Source of the DNA: Candidatus Magasanikbacteria bacterium RIFCSPHIGHO2_01_FULL_41_23
Lineage (GTDB): Bacteria; Patescibacteria; ABY1; Magasanikbacterales; UBA922
Length of the DNA: 64,000 nucleotides
Assembly: GCA_001782805.1 (NCBI GenBank)
Contig: MFPT01000003.1
Span: 1 to 64,000, forward strand
Direction of reading: 5' to 3'
This document shows, piece by piece, positions 1 through 7,996 of this stretch; the stretch's first letter is position 1, and each line of letters opens with the position of its first letter. The translations under genes were made by a program, and so were the position numbers. The notes under the pieces are model-generated. The model was not told the DNA's origin, searched no databases, and was given only the letters and a program-made list of their open reading frames with translations.

Positions 1-1
1 C

Positions 2-89
2 GTCCAACAGTCGGCTAAGCAACATCCCGCAGTCTACCGACTACCGTCGGTATCCTACGGGACGATTGCCTAGCCGCCGCCCATTAGCT
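2..89 (+). repeat. attC-like hairpin A
   Basis: An imperfect inverted repeat pairs positions 2-22 with 66-89. The left outer box is GTCCAAC (fits RYYYAAC) and the right outer box is ATTAGCT (near GTTRRRY). The arms GTCGGCTAAGCAA and TTGCCTAGCCGCC are nearly complementary, and a central hairpin (ACCGAC/GTCGGT) lies between them. This is the layout of an integron attC site. It is followed by a T-rich tail (about 90-230) that also follows sites B and C. The alternative is a MITE-like noncoding repeat. No integrase is visible. Confidence 0.5.
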
Positions 90-288
90 GAAATATTCCT
101 TTTCTTTTTTGGGCTATCGCCCAATTGTTTAAAAAAATCTGAAATTTCTTTTTCTTTATTTGATAGGGGGGCTGCCTGGCTATCGCCAGTCAGTAAGGTT
201 GTTTTCTCCGCTCCCTATGGTCGCTCCAAAAACGCTATTTATAAAAATCAGTAAACAGACTAAAATACAGCTAATTCAATATCGAAAT

Positions 289-1317
289 ATGCCTAAAACA
301 CTATTCAACAAAACCATTCAAGAGCTAGAATCAAACGCTATTTATTGGTGGCCGGATTTTCTGTCACAACTTGAGGAGAATGCCAGCATAATTCCCTTGC
401 TCATCAAAACGCAGGACAAATTTTTATCTCTCCTCGATCTTTCAGACAAAAATCCGTATAAGATTTTCGAACTGATCAAAAGCTCGGATTCCCCAGCTAA
501 CCTGTTTTTAAAGCATTTAGTGGTTTTAACAGACTTCGGAGGTGAACAAATTCAACGCCTAAACAAACAATTTTCATCAGTCTTTGAAAAGAAAAAAGGC
601 AAATTTTTCTTCACCTTTACCTGGAAAGAACAGTATTACGATTATTTTTTCAAAAAGCTGCCAATAACCGGAAACTTAGATAACAAAAAACTTGGTATAG
701 ACGGAAAAAATATTAATAACGAACAAGCTTTAGATGAGCTAAAGGAAGACTTAATATCAATCCTTCTATTTGGTGCAAATTCAATCAACGAAAAAACTGC
801 AAACAATCTGTCAAAATGCGAGATTGGTAATTTGCTAGGGCAAAAGGAAGCTTTAGAAAAATATGTGAAAGAAAAGTACATTTGGGTCAGCAGAATCACC
901 GGAGGGGCACAAGCTAACACACTCGGTCAGGTCGCCCAAACATATATTGTTGATTATTTGAAATCAAAACTTGATAAAAGCTTTTCGGTAAATCGTAATG
1001 GCTCAGTTAAAGTAGCAGGAAGTAAGAAAAGTATTCCTTTCGATATTGTCGTCAAAAAAGGTAATAAAACTGTTGGTGTTGAGGTGACTTTTCAGGTCAC
1101 GACTAACAGTACTATCGAACGAAAATCAGGACAGGCAAAAGCACGACGTGATTTGATGCATAAAGCTGGAAATTTCGTCGCGTATATTATTGACGGTGCG
1201 GGAAATTTTCAAAGGAAAAGTGCCATTTCAACAATATGCAACTACAGCGATTGTACAGTGGCTTATTCACAAAAAGAATTTGACACTTTGGTGAATTTTA
1301 TTAAAGAAAAACTATGA
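289..1317 (+). CDS. type II restriction endonuclease-like protein
   Basis: Probable DNA-cleaving partner of the following cytosine methyltransferase. The C-terminal half has a PD-(D/E)XK-like core: a hydrophobic strand FDIVV (Asp near residue 250) followed by VGVEVTFQ (Glu near 264), then a basic helix KSGQAKARRD. The N-terminal 200 residues are helical and not recognised. The ATG at 289 is chosen because the longer in-frame version runs back into the attC-like repeat tail. Its stop overlaps the methyltransferase start by 4 bp (ATGA), so the two are translationally coupled. Recognition sequence cannot be told. Function rests on the fold-like motif plus the methyltransferase neighbour. Confidence 0.7.
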   Translation: MPKTLFNKTIQELESNAIYWWPDFLSQLEENASIIPLLIKTQDKFLSLLDLSDKNPYKIFELIKSSDSPANLFLKHLVVLTDFGGEQIQRLNKQFSSVFEKKKGKFFFTFTWKEQYYDYFFKKLPITGNLDNKKLGIDGKNINNEQALDELKEDLISILLFGANSINEKTANNLSKCEIGNLLGQKEALEKYVKEKYIWVSRITGGAQANTLGQVAQTYIVDYLKSKLDKSFSVNRNGSVKVAGSKKSIPFDIVVKKGNKTVGVEVTFQVTTNSTIERKSGQAKARRDLMHKAGNFVAYIIDGAGNFQRKSAISTICNYSDCTVAYSQKEFDTLVNFIKEKL

Positions 1318-2681
1318 AATTAACATTTATTGACCTTTTCGCTGGCACTGGCGGAATAAGGATTGGATTCGAGAAAGCATGCCGCAAATTCGGTATTGAA
1401 ACCGAGTGCATTTTAAGTTCAGAAATTGATAAAAAAGCATGCGAAACCTATGAAATGAACTTTGGAGAAAAACCGCAGGGCGACATACGAAACATTAAAG
1501 AAATGAAACAATTTGACGTACTGCTTGGCGGCTTTCCTTGTCAACCATTTTCATATGCAGGCAAACAAAAAGGATTTGGCGATACAAGAGGCACGCTTTT
1601 TTTTGAAATTGAAAGAATTTTAAAAAACTATAAACCTAAATTTTTTCTATTAGAAAATGTTCGTGGATTAACTACTCACGACAATGGACGAACATTTGCC
1701 ACAATAATTCAAGCTTTGGAGAAATTGGGATATGGGGTCAATTATTTATTGCTCAATAGTTCAAATTTTGGCGTACCTCAAAATAGAGTAAGGGTCTATA
1801 TAGTTGGCCAGCTCAATGAAAAACCAATTTTAACCATAAATTCAGACCGTGGAGCGGCAGATAGCCACAAATTCAAAAATTTATTCTCACAAAAATCACT
1901 CTTTGGCCACAATGAATTTAAAGTTGTTGGAGATGTTTTAGACCAAGAAGTTGATAGTAAATATTTGTGCTCTAAAGATTTTATTACTAGGTTAAAAAAA
2001 GTGGCCGGCAGCGATTTTTCAAAGCTTAATGGTACTAGACTTATTGACTACAGAAACGGAGACTCTATTCATTCGTGGGAATTGGGAATTAAAGGTGAAT
2101 GTAGCAAAGATGAAATAGAGCTTATGAATCAGCTTGTTAAAAATCGCAGGAAAAAAATATTCGGAACACATCAAGACGGAAAACGCCTCACTTTAGAGCA
2201 AATTAAAACATTTGTTAAAATCCCAAAAATCGAGGCCGTCATAAAATCTTTAGAGGAAAAGGGCTATATCAAACAAGTAGATGGCAAATACAATCCTGTA
2301 GCCGGAAACATGTCGTTTGAGGTTTTTAAATTTCTTGACCCAAACAGTATCTCAATCACTCTTGTCTCAAGTGACGCGCATAAATTAGGTGTAGTGGTAA
2401 ACAATCAACCAAGAAGAATTACACCAAGAGAAGCGGCAAGAATCCAGGGTTTCCCTGAAAGTTTTAAAATACATCCTGATGATTCTGCCGCATATCATCA
2501 ATTCGGAAATGCAGTAGCCGTTCCAGTTATTCAGGCAGTGATAGAGAATTATTTAACAAACAATATATTTACAACGCCAACAAGGGAAAATTCAAAAATA
2601 CAAATTGAACAGCCAAAAAATAAAATCCCTCCGGGCTTTTCCCCGCAGCTTGCTGCGACTTCCTTAACGCATTGGGTATAA
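1314..2681 (+). CDS. DNA (cytosine-5-)-methyltransferase
   Basis: Methylates cytosine C5 using S-adenosylmethionine and should protect host DNA from the upstream endonuclease. Ordered C5-MTase motifs are visible: I (DLFAGTGGIRIGF, residues 6-18), IV with the catalytic Cys (GGFPCQPFSYAG, near 75), VI (LLENVRGL), VIII (QNRVRVYIVG), IX (RRITPREAARIQGFPE) and X (FGNAVAVPVI). About 190 residues between VIII and IX form the target-recognition domain. The last 20 or so residues (from about PGFSPQL) are encoded by the left end of the following IS200-like element, so the native C-terminus was probably replaced when the element landed. The core should remain functional. Confidence 0.95.
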   Translation: MKLTFIDLFAGTGGIRIGFEKACRKFGIETECILSSEIDKKACETYEMNFGEKPQGDIRNIKEMKQFDVLLGGFPCQPFSYAGKQKGFGDTRGTLFFEIERILKNYKPKFFLLENVRGLTTHDNGRTFATIIQALEKLGYGVNYLLLNSSNFGVPQNRVRVYIVGQLNEKPILTINSDRGAADSHKFKNLFSQKSLFGHNEFKVVGDVLDQEVDSKYLCSKDFITRLKKVAGSDFSKLNGTRLIDYRNGDSIHSWELGIKGECSKDEIELMNQLVKNRRKKIFGTHQDGKRLTLEQIKTFVKIPKIEAVIKSLEEKGYIKQVDGKYNPVAGNMSFEVFKFLDPNSISITLVSSDAHKLGVVVNNQPRRITPREAARIQGFPESFKIHPDDSAAYHQFGNAVAVPVIQAVIENYLTNNIFTTPTRENSKIQIEQPKNKIPPGFSPQLAATSLTHWV

Positions 2682-3172
2682 GGTATACTGTGAACCATGA
2701 GCCAATTTATCCATAAATCACATAATGTCACCGTACTTCTCTATCATATCGTCTTTCCAGCGAAGTACAGACGAGCGGTATCGTCCGTGACCGTAGACAC
2801 CACCATAAAAGAAATATGTCTAGAAATAAGCAAGCGCTATGAAATAACTTTTTTAGAAATCGGCACAGACAAAGATCATATTCACTTTCTCATCCAATCA
2901 GTCCCCATGTACCCAGTAAAAAAGATTGTTCAAATCGTGAAGAGTATTACCGCAAAAGAAGTGTTCAAATCCTGCCCTGAAGTAAAACAACAGCTCTGGG
3001 GTGGAGAATTCTGGTCAGACGGCTACTACGCCAGTACCGTCGGACTCCACGGCAACGAACACACCATTCAAAACTATGTTAAAAACCAAGGAAAACCAAG
3101 AGAAGAATATCTGCAACTCCATACCCAGCAATTGGTATTGATTTAATACCTCGTCAGCTTGCTGCGAGGTGG
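2640..3172 (+). mobile_element. IS200/IS605-type element with hairpin ends
   Basis: A single-ORF element flanked by subterminal hairpins as in IS200/IS605 transposons: left GCAGC-TT-GCTGC at 2645-2656 and right ACCTCG(T)CAGC-TT-GCTGCGAGGT at 3148-3170. Both share the core CAGCTTGCTG. It carries only tnpA and no tnpB. A TATACT box at 2683-2688 just before tnpA may be its promoter. The left end overlaps the 3' end of the methyltransferase gene. Exact ends are uncertain because this family makes no target duplications. Confidence 0.75.
2697..3146 (+). CDS. tnpA: IS200/IS605 family transposase (Y1 HUH)
   Basis: Single-strand transposase that cuts and joins at the subterminal hairpins. The HUH metal-binding motif is HIHFLI in KDHIHFLIQS, and the probable catalytic Tyr is in the C-terminal helix IQNYVKNQG. 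At 149 residues it matches the usual 130-150 of Y1 transposases. The start lies just downstream of the left-end hairpin, and the stop is immediately before the right-end hairpin. It appears intact, so the element could still be mobile. Confidence 0.93.
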   Translation: MSQFIHKSHNVTVLLYHIVFPAKYRRAVSSVTVDTTIKEICLEISKRYEITFLEIGTDKDHIHFLIQSVPMYPVKKIVQIVKSITAKEVFKSCPEVKQQLWGGEFWSDGYYASTVGLHGNEHTIQNYVKNQGKPREEYLQLHTQQLVLI

Positions 3173-3213
3173 TTTATCGGTGTAATTTTTTTGAAAAAGT
3201 AAAAGTGTATATC

Positions 3214-3298
3214 GCCTAACACGGTATATGCGGTTCCGCTACGCTTCACCCATATTGCTCCCTGCGGTCGCAACATCGCATACACGGGGACGTTGGTC
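3214..3298 (+). repeat. attC-like hairpin B
   Basis: Best attC-like site here. The left box GCCTAAC (3214-3220, perfect RYYYAAC) is followed by the arm ACGGTATATGCGG; the right arm CGCATACACGGGGAC runs into the box GTTGGTC (3292-3298; GTTRRRY with one mismatch). The two ends are imperfectly complementary, with about 43 nt of loop that also occurs at site C. The right box is followed by a tail (about 3299-3430) resembling those after sites A and C. The region between the IS right end and this site, 3173-3213, shows nothing else. Confidence 0.55.
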
Positions 3299-3432
3299 GA
3301 AATGTCGCTTTTCCTTTTAGGGCTAACGCCCTTGCTTTCACAAAATGGACAAAATTATTTTTTTTCTTTATTAATAGAGGGGAGTAATGGAGTTTTCTCC
3401 ACTCCGCTCCGAAAACAATTTTTAAAAAAAAT

Positions 3433-3995
3433 ATGCCGGAAGGACCAAGAAATTATGAACCAACACCTTAGAGGGAACCGCAACCAAAAGTCAATCTGAC
3501 GGAAATCGCCTTACCTTTTTTTGGCGATTATGAAAAAAATCGATATATAGGTTTCTTATTCCAAGACAATCAGAAGCGGTTGATGTACAAATTATTTATG
3601 CGGATATAGGTCAGATGTGGAGAGATGAATTGATTAAAAATAAAGTTTACTTGAGTACTTACCAAAACGATCCAAATCTACTTAAAGACGCTGAGATGCT
3701 AAACTTAGCAATTGAAGAAAGAAGAAAAATAATTTCAAAAGAGGGTAAATATGTAGGCATAAGAGGTATCCTAAATATTGCACACCTACTTTTATTTAGT
3801 GCCTTAACAAAAAAATCAATAAGTTCAGATCCAGATACCATCCTACTTATAGAGGTTACAAGCACTGGTGGAAATGACTGGGCAAAATTAGAGGACAAAT
3901 TAAACGATTACACACTGGGGTACCCTGAATTGCGTGGTAAATGGAAAAAGCTATATGCAGTATTTCCAGAAAAGAATATTCAACTTTTTAAGTAA
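3433..3995 (+). pseudogene. decayed unknown gene (stop and frameshift)
   Basis: Reading from ATG 3433, an in-frame TAG occurs at 3469. The frame then continues plausibly (TEIALPFFGDYEKNRYIGFL) to about 3555, where one base must be skipped to enter the frame that runs to 3995. That last part, openable at ATG 3615 as a 126-residue protein, reads WRDELIKNKVYL and later ILLIEVTSTGGNDW. No family is recognised. The acidic/hydrophobic strand LLIEVTSTGG could belong to a nuclease-like core, but this is weak. It sits just downstream of attC-like site B. Either a broken gene, or a short intact gene starting at 3615. Confidence 0.55.
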
Positions 3996-4027
3996 TGACT
4001 AATTTTAGCAAAATTCCATGTCTTCTC

Positions 4028-4056
4028 TTGACATCTAGTTTCAGTTATGATACAAT
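4028..4056 (+). promoter_or_regulatory. sigma70-type promoter of abiE operon
   Basis: TTGACA at 4028-4033, a 17-nt spacer, and TACAAT at 4051-4056. Transcription should begin at about 4062-4065, only a few bases before the ATG at 4069, leaving essentially no room for a Shine-Dalgarno sequence. Confidence 0.85.
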
Positions 4057-4068
4057 ATCGTCATATAT

Positions 4069-4689
4069 ATGAAATATAGAGAAATACTGTTAGAACAACT
4101 CAAAAAACAGCCATACTTCACTAAAAAGGCCATACACCAGCTTAGTGAACAGTACGGCCTTAAAAGTACCACGGTTGACACTTATATCAGCCGATCTTTG
4201 AAACGCAAAGATATTATCCCCTTAAAAAGAGGTTTGTACGTGTCTACGGATTTTTATAATAAAAACAAAAATGATACATCCTACACTTTCTACCTTGCCA
4301 ACATTATTCGTACACCTTCTTTTATAAGCTCATGGACAGCACTCCAGTATTACGACCTAGTCACCGAAGCTATCCACACTATTACATCAATTACACCTAA
4401 AGTCACCCGATCTTATGAAACGAAAGCGGGTAACTTTGCATACCAGTCTATACAGAAAGAAATGTTTTCAAATTTTTCTTCCGTAAAAGGTAAATTTGAT
4501 TTCTTTATTGCCTCGCCCTCAAAAGCGCTTTTTGACTTGCTCTATTTTAAAACACGACAGTTTCGCGGTGTACATTTTGAGGATATTAAATCGCTCATTG
4601 AAGAATTACGCATTGATATTGATGAAATGAGTGAAGAGGAACAAAAAAAATTATTTTCTATGATTAAAAATTATTTACACTATGAATAA
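4069..4689 (+). CDS. abiEi: AbiEi-family antitoxin / autorepressor
   Basis: Antitoxin of a type IV toxin-antitoxin / abortive-infection system. In the AbiE family AbiEi represses its own operon and counteracts the AbiEii nucleotidyltransferase. The N-terminus is a winged-helix (FTKKAIHQLSEQYGLKST, then a basic LKRKDIIPLKRGLYV wing), followed by the AbiEi C-terminal domain (TPSFISSWTALQYYDL; SPSKALFDLLYF). The 206-residue length is typical. The gene overlaps abiEii by 8 bp, so production is coupled. A near-consensus promoter directly abuts the start codon. Confidence 0.85.
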   Translation: MKYREILLEQLKKQPYFTKKAIHQLSEQYGLKSTTVDTYISRSLKRKDIIPLKRGLYVSTDFYNKNKNDTSYTFYLANIIRTPSFISSWTALQYYDLVTEAIHTITSITPKVTRSYETKAGNFAYQSIQKEMFSNFSSVKGKFDFFIASPSKALFDLLYFKTRQFRGVHFEDIKSLIEELRIDIDEMSEEEQKKLFSMIKNYLHYE

Positions 4690-5968
4690 TCAGATTCTCA
4701 CAGCTCTCAAAGAAAAATTTAAAGATCTTACTACTCATGGAGAACTGGAAGCTGAAACTCAGCGCAATATTCTCAAAGAAGAATTGCAGTTTTATATTTT
4801 AAATTTTATTTACCACCATCCGGAATACAGTAACTGGATTATGTATGGTGGTTCTGCACTCCGTATCTGTCATGGCCTTGATCGTATGTCTGTTGATTTG
4901 GATTTTGAAGTTGAACATTCTGTGTCAGAATCTTTTTTGAATGAATTGAAAAAAGAAATAGAAATGTACTTCAAAAATACTTACAACACTGAATCAGAAC
5001 TTCTAACTATTAAATCAACAACCAGTAGAGGGCTACGTTTATGCTTCCATATTGGTGATGAATTAGGTGTTAAACATCCTTCAAAGCAGGTAATTGTCAA
5101 AATTGATCTCAACCACTTTGTGGCTCCAAAAACAGTAATTGAACGCCGACCAATTAACCGTGATCAATTTTCATTTGTTATTAAGACATATAACATGTCC
5201 GCACTTATGGCGAGTAAAATTGCAGCAATTTTACTTCGTGGGCAACGCGGTGGTGTGGGCGGAGTGATGTATGAAGAAAAAGGACGTGACATTTATGATC
5301 TTCTTTGGTATATGACAAAAAAAGCTATACCAGACCTTGATTATTTAATTGCTAAAGACATCAACGTGAAAGATTTGCGTGTGCTTTTTGATAAACTTAC
5401 TTTACAAATGAATAAAGTAAATGATATAAATTTAAAACAGGATCTCTCACCTCTTTTTACAAACCAGACATTTATTGAAAACTGGCTTAAAAATTGGAGA
5501 ACAACTTACCTACGACTTTTTGAAGATTACAATATTCGCACGGTCGCCACATTGGAAAAAATTACCATTTCCCAAGACTTCCATACAGATAATTTTTCTT
5601 TTCTTTTTTGGTATTATACGGATAATGGAAAATTGTTAGGAGTCACCTACTCTATTAGTGATTATTGGATTGAATTTCGAGAAGGTGAACTATTAATAAC
5701 CCCTGATAAAAAAATTACAGATCTTGTCGAATTTAATAGTAACGGAATTAGTAGTAGGCCAGCACCACAAGATAAATTATTACAGTACGCTACTATCTTT
5801 TATCAAAAAACTGAAAACTATCTCAAAAAAATGAATCACACAGTATTTGGCGATACTATAAATACTAAAATTATCAGAATGACCGCAGATAATTTAAACC
5901 AAAAAGAACAAATCTTGCTCAACAAATCAACATTACTTTCTTGTGAATTAGATGACCTGTTAAAATAA
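4682..5968 (+). CDS. abiEii: AbiEii-family nucleotidyltransferase toxin
   Basis: Toxin of the AbiE pair. Family knowledge: AbiEii/MenT-type nucleotidyltransferases modify RNA such as tRNA using NTPs. The nucleotidyltransferase signature is clear: WIMYGGSALRICHGLDR, then MSVDLDFEVE with the paired acidic residues (residues about 54-80), and further the RDIYDLLWY helix (about 203). At 428 residues it exceeds the usual 230-300. The extra C-terminal part (about 300-428) is mixed and not recognised, and could be a fused domain. A second, shorter AbiE pair lies at 49062-50364. Confidence 0.85.
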   Translation: MNNQILTALKEKFKDLTTHGELEAETQRNILKEELQFYILNFIYHHPEYSNWIMYGGSALRICHGLDRMSVDLDFEVEHSVSESFLNELKKEIEMYFKNTYNTESELLTIKSTTSRGLRLCFHIGDELGVKHPSKQVIVKIDLNHFVAPKTVIERRPINRDQFSFVIKTYNMSALMASKIAAILLRGQRGGVGGVMYEEKGRDIYDLLWYMTKKAIPDLDYLIAKDINVKDLRVLFDKLTLQMNKVNDINLKQDLSPLFTNQTFIENWLKNWRTTYLRLFEDYNIRTVATLEKITISQDFHTDNFSFLFWYYTDNGKLLGVTYSISDYWIEFREGELLITPDKKITDLVEFNSNGISSRPAPQDKLLQYATIFYQKTENYLKKMNHTVFGDTINTKIIRMTADNLNQKEQILLNKSTLLSCELDDLLK

Positions 5969-5972
5969 TTGT

Positions 5973-6185
5973 TTGGCCAAGAGGCATTCACCCCTTAATC
6001 CCCTCTGCGCTTTTTGTTCAAAACGACAAAAAACAAAATCATTCTTGGATAAAAATGGCAAAATTTTTGCATGTGGCACCTGTCTAAAAAGCCGCGAATC
6101 TGAAGGCTCAGAAACTTGTCCTATGTCCACGATGAAAGATTTATATGAATTGGTAAAAGACAGCGATAAAGTTCTCTCATTTTAA
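5973..6185 (+). pseudogene. DsrE-like C-terminal fragment
   Basis: A 70-residue reading frame begins at TTG 5973, five bases after abiEii. Its last 45 residues (FACGTCLKSRESEGSE, then CPMSTMKDLYELVKDSDKVL) resemble the C-terminus of DsrE/TusD-like sulfur-relay proteins, which normally have about 110-120 residues. The N-terminal half of that fold is missing and the first 25 residues look unrelated, so this is probably a truncated remnant, cut on its 3' side exactly where attC-like half-site C begins. The recognition is from memory of the family and moderate. Confidence 0.45.
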
Positions 6186-6248
6186 CGCTTAGTTTCGCCC
6201 ATATTACTCCTTTCAGTCGCAACATCAGATATACGCGGACATTGGTTG
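6184..6248 (+). repeat. attC-like right half-site C
   Basis: Matches the loop and right arm of site B: GTCGCAACATC, then AGATATACGCGGAC and the box ATTGGTT at 6241-6247. The left arm and RYYYAAC box are missing; in their place is the end of the DsrE-like fragment. The tail after the box (GAAATATTCC, a T-run, GGGCTATCGC) is almost identical to that of site A. Confidence 0.45.
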
Positions 6249-6320
6249 AAATATTCCTTTTCTTTTTTGGGCTATCGCTTAACACTTTTCCATAATGAAT
6301 AAATTTTAATTTTTCAATTT

Positions 6321-6755
6321 ATGAAGACGATTTACGTTTTTATGTCTGAAATGGACAATTCAACGACGATCTGCAATCCACTTTCTGAACTTAAAAGGTT
6401 ATTGGCCGTCCTGCCAAAATCATGTCCCATTTATGTCATGGGAGGGTTTGCCTTAGACGGCCATTTGGGAAAATTAACGCGCAAACATAATGACGTTGAT
6501 TTGATTTGCTGGCGCAAAGACGTAAATATTATCAAAAAAGTTTTAGAGCGGATTGGCTACAAAGTTAGGGAAAAATACGACAAGAATAATCCCAAACTAC
6601 CAATATTATTAGAAACAGACGAGGAGAATCCTGCTATGGATGTAAAAATTATCGATGAACAGCCGAATAACAGCTTTACATTTCATTTCAACACTCCTGG
6701 TCAGCAAATTTTTTCCAAAAAAATGCTCGGCTCAAGTCAAGTTTCACTCGATTGA
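6321..6755 (+). pseudogene. aminoglycoside-nucleotidyltransferase-like, frameshifted
   Basis: The first 130 residues resemble small antibiotic/lincosamide nucleotidyltransferases of the ANT(2'')/LinB type: YVMGGFALDGHLGKL followed by HNDVDLIC (the G-[GS] and DxD signatures), then AMDVKIID. The frame then ends abruptly at 6755 after SSQVSLD. The +1 frame from about 6737 continues with KFHSIDKLLRLKK, a good match to how such proteins go on, ending at about 6819. A small indel near 6735 has therefore probably broken the gene. It lies directly behind attC-like half-site C. Confidence 0.6.
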
Positions 6756-6946
6756 TAAATTATTGCGACTAAAAAAGATTGAACGCATTGGATTGGGAAG
6801 AACGACAAGATACAAAAAAAATTGACCGAAAACGATTTGGTTGGAAGCAGTTCATCCCTAATAAGGTATCGCTATTTCTTGAAATTTTTTGTAATGTATT
6901 TGGGGTTACTTTTTCCAACAATTTACTAATTAACCAACTAATTCAT

Positions 6947-7798
6947 ATGAGCACAAACACTATGGAAAATATCATCAAAGAGGGTTTAACACCAATCGGT
7001 GTACAAGAAAACGGAGAAACTTTTGGCCTTTCTCCAGAAGAGCGTCCTGGAATTTTGCATTTATTTGGACGTTTCGGCCATGGTAAAAGCGTCACTCTTG
7101 AAGACATTGTAATTTCAGACATCCACAATGGCCGAGGTGGCATGCTGATTGATCCTTACGGGGATCTTATCAAAGATATTCAATCTTACATTCCAGCGGA
7201 CAAAGCTAACAAAGTTGCAATCTTTGAAGCACAGGCCGAAAAGCTTGATGAAAACATCACAAAATTCCGAAAAGAAATCCACTTTGAGGAAATGAAAAAG
7301 GATAGCCAAAAGTTTCTCCTTTGCAAGTTGGACTACCGCAGTTTGGGTACAGGCGTAGCAAGAGAACTCGGTCTATATTTAGTGAAGCAGTTTTTGCAAA
7401 TCGTTGGTGGCGAGAATCGTTCGCTCGGACTCGACGAAGCACATAACTTCATAGACGAAGAAGTGTTGGAACAAATCGTACAAAGTAAAGAAAGTGGCTT
7501 GTCCTGTATTTTGTCAGACCAAACATCTATGCATTACCGCACAGATATTCTTGAACGCACACTTGAAGCCGCGAATCACGTACTTTGCTATTTCGTTGAT
7601 AGCGCAACAGCCAATCTGATCAATAAGTATCACTCAGAAATGAGTCCGAGCGAACTCACATCACTTGAAAAGTACAACTTTATGGCAAAAGTGAATGCAA
7701 AAACTGCTTCACCAGCCGTCTTGAAGTTAAAAGGAGTTTTCCCGATTCCCTACCCCAATAAAGGAATCGTCAAAAAAATCATATTCCTTCACACCTAA
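6947..7798 (+). CDS. HerA/VirB4-like P-loop ATPase (short)
   Basis: A 283-residue ATPase related to DUF87/HerA or conjugation-type (VirB4/TraD-like) motors. It shows Walker A GRFGHGKS (about residue 43), a strand with Asp GGMLIDPYGDL as in type IV secretion ATPases, Walker B SLGLDEAHNF (about 160) and a downstream sensor region SCILSDQTS. The ATG at 6947 is chosen because upstream in-frame residues look like shadow of the broken nucleotidyltransferase. Such motors normally exceed 400 residues, so this may be a deleted derivative or a compact defence or mobile-element ATPase. Its partner is unknown. Confidence 0.7.
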   Translation: MSTNTMENIIKEGLTPIGVQENGETFGLSPEERPGILHLFGRFGHGKSVTLEDIVISDIHNGRGGMLIDPYGDLIKDIQSYIPADKANKVAIFEAQAEKLDENITKFRKEIHFEEMKKDSQKFLLCKLDYRSLGTGVARELGLYLVKQFLQIVGGENRSLGLDEAHNFIDEEVLEQIVQSKESGLSCILSDQTSMHYRTDILERTLEAANHVLCYFVDSATANLINKYHSEMSPSELTSLEKYNFMAKVNAKTASPAVLKLKGVFPIPYPNKGIVKKIIFLHT

Positions 7799-7893
7799 TT
7801 TAGTAAACAGATTCTCAAACCCCATATTTTAGCCAAAATAATGCCACCTGACATTACTATATCAGTACAATGATACAGATATTGAATTATATT

Positions 7894-7937
7894 ATAACCG
7901 TGAAATTAGTCACTTTTTTACAGTTTTTCACGGTTAT
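7894..7937 (+). promoter_or_regulatory. inverted-repeat operator upstream of fic
   Basis: A perfect 12-bp inverted repeat, ATAACCGTGAAA (7894-7905) and TTTCACGGTTAT (7926-7937), separated by 20 bp and ending 2 bp before the -35 box of the fic promoter. A further half-site GTGAAA lies in the promoter spacer (7950-7955). It suits a dimeric repressor, possibly the Fic protein itself or an unlinked regulator. Confidence 0.7.
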
Positions 7938-7938
7938 C

Positions 7939-7967
7939 TTGACAAAACAGTGAAAATAATGTATAAT
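7939..7967 (+). promoter_or_regulatory. consensus sigma70 promoter of fic
   Basis: TTGACA (7939-7944), a spacer of exactly 17 nt, and TATAAT (7962-7967): a fully consensus promoter. Transcription should start near 7974, about 23 nt before the ATG. Confidence 0.9.
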
Positions 7968-7996
7968 GGAGTTAATATTCACTACTAATAACAAAT

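Noticed and set aside
66..254. 62-residue plus-strand frame at the left edge
   Set aside because: Lies wholly in the attC-like repeat and its T-rich tail; a similar frame at 3293-3499 is in the same repeat position. No ribosome site and low-complexity translation.
3293..3499. 68-residue frame after site B
   Set aside because: Covers the repeat tail; out of frame with the more protein-like sequence of the decayed gene at 3433-3995.
6779..6946. N-terminal extension of the P-loop ATPase
   Set aside because: The 56 upstream residues overlay the 3' part of the broken nucleotidyltransferase gene in another frame and look random; ATG 6947 is followed by normal protein sequence.
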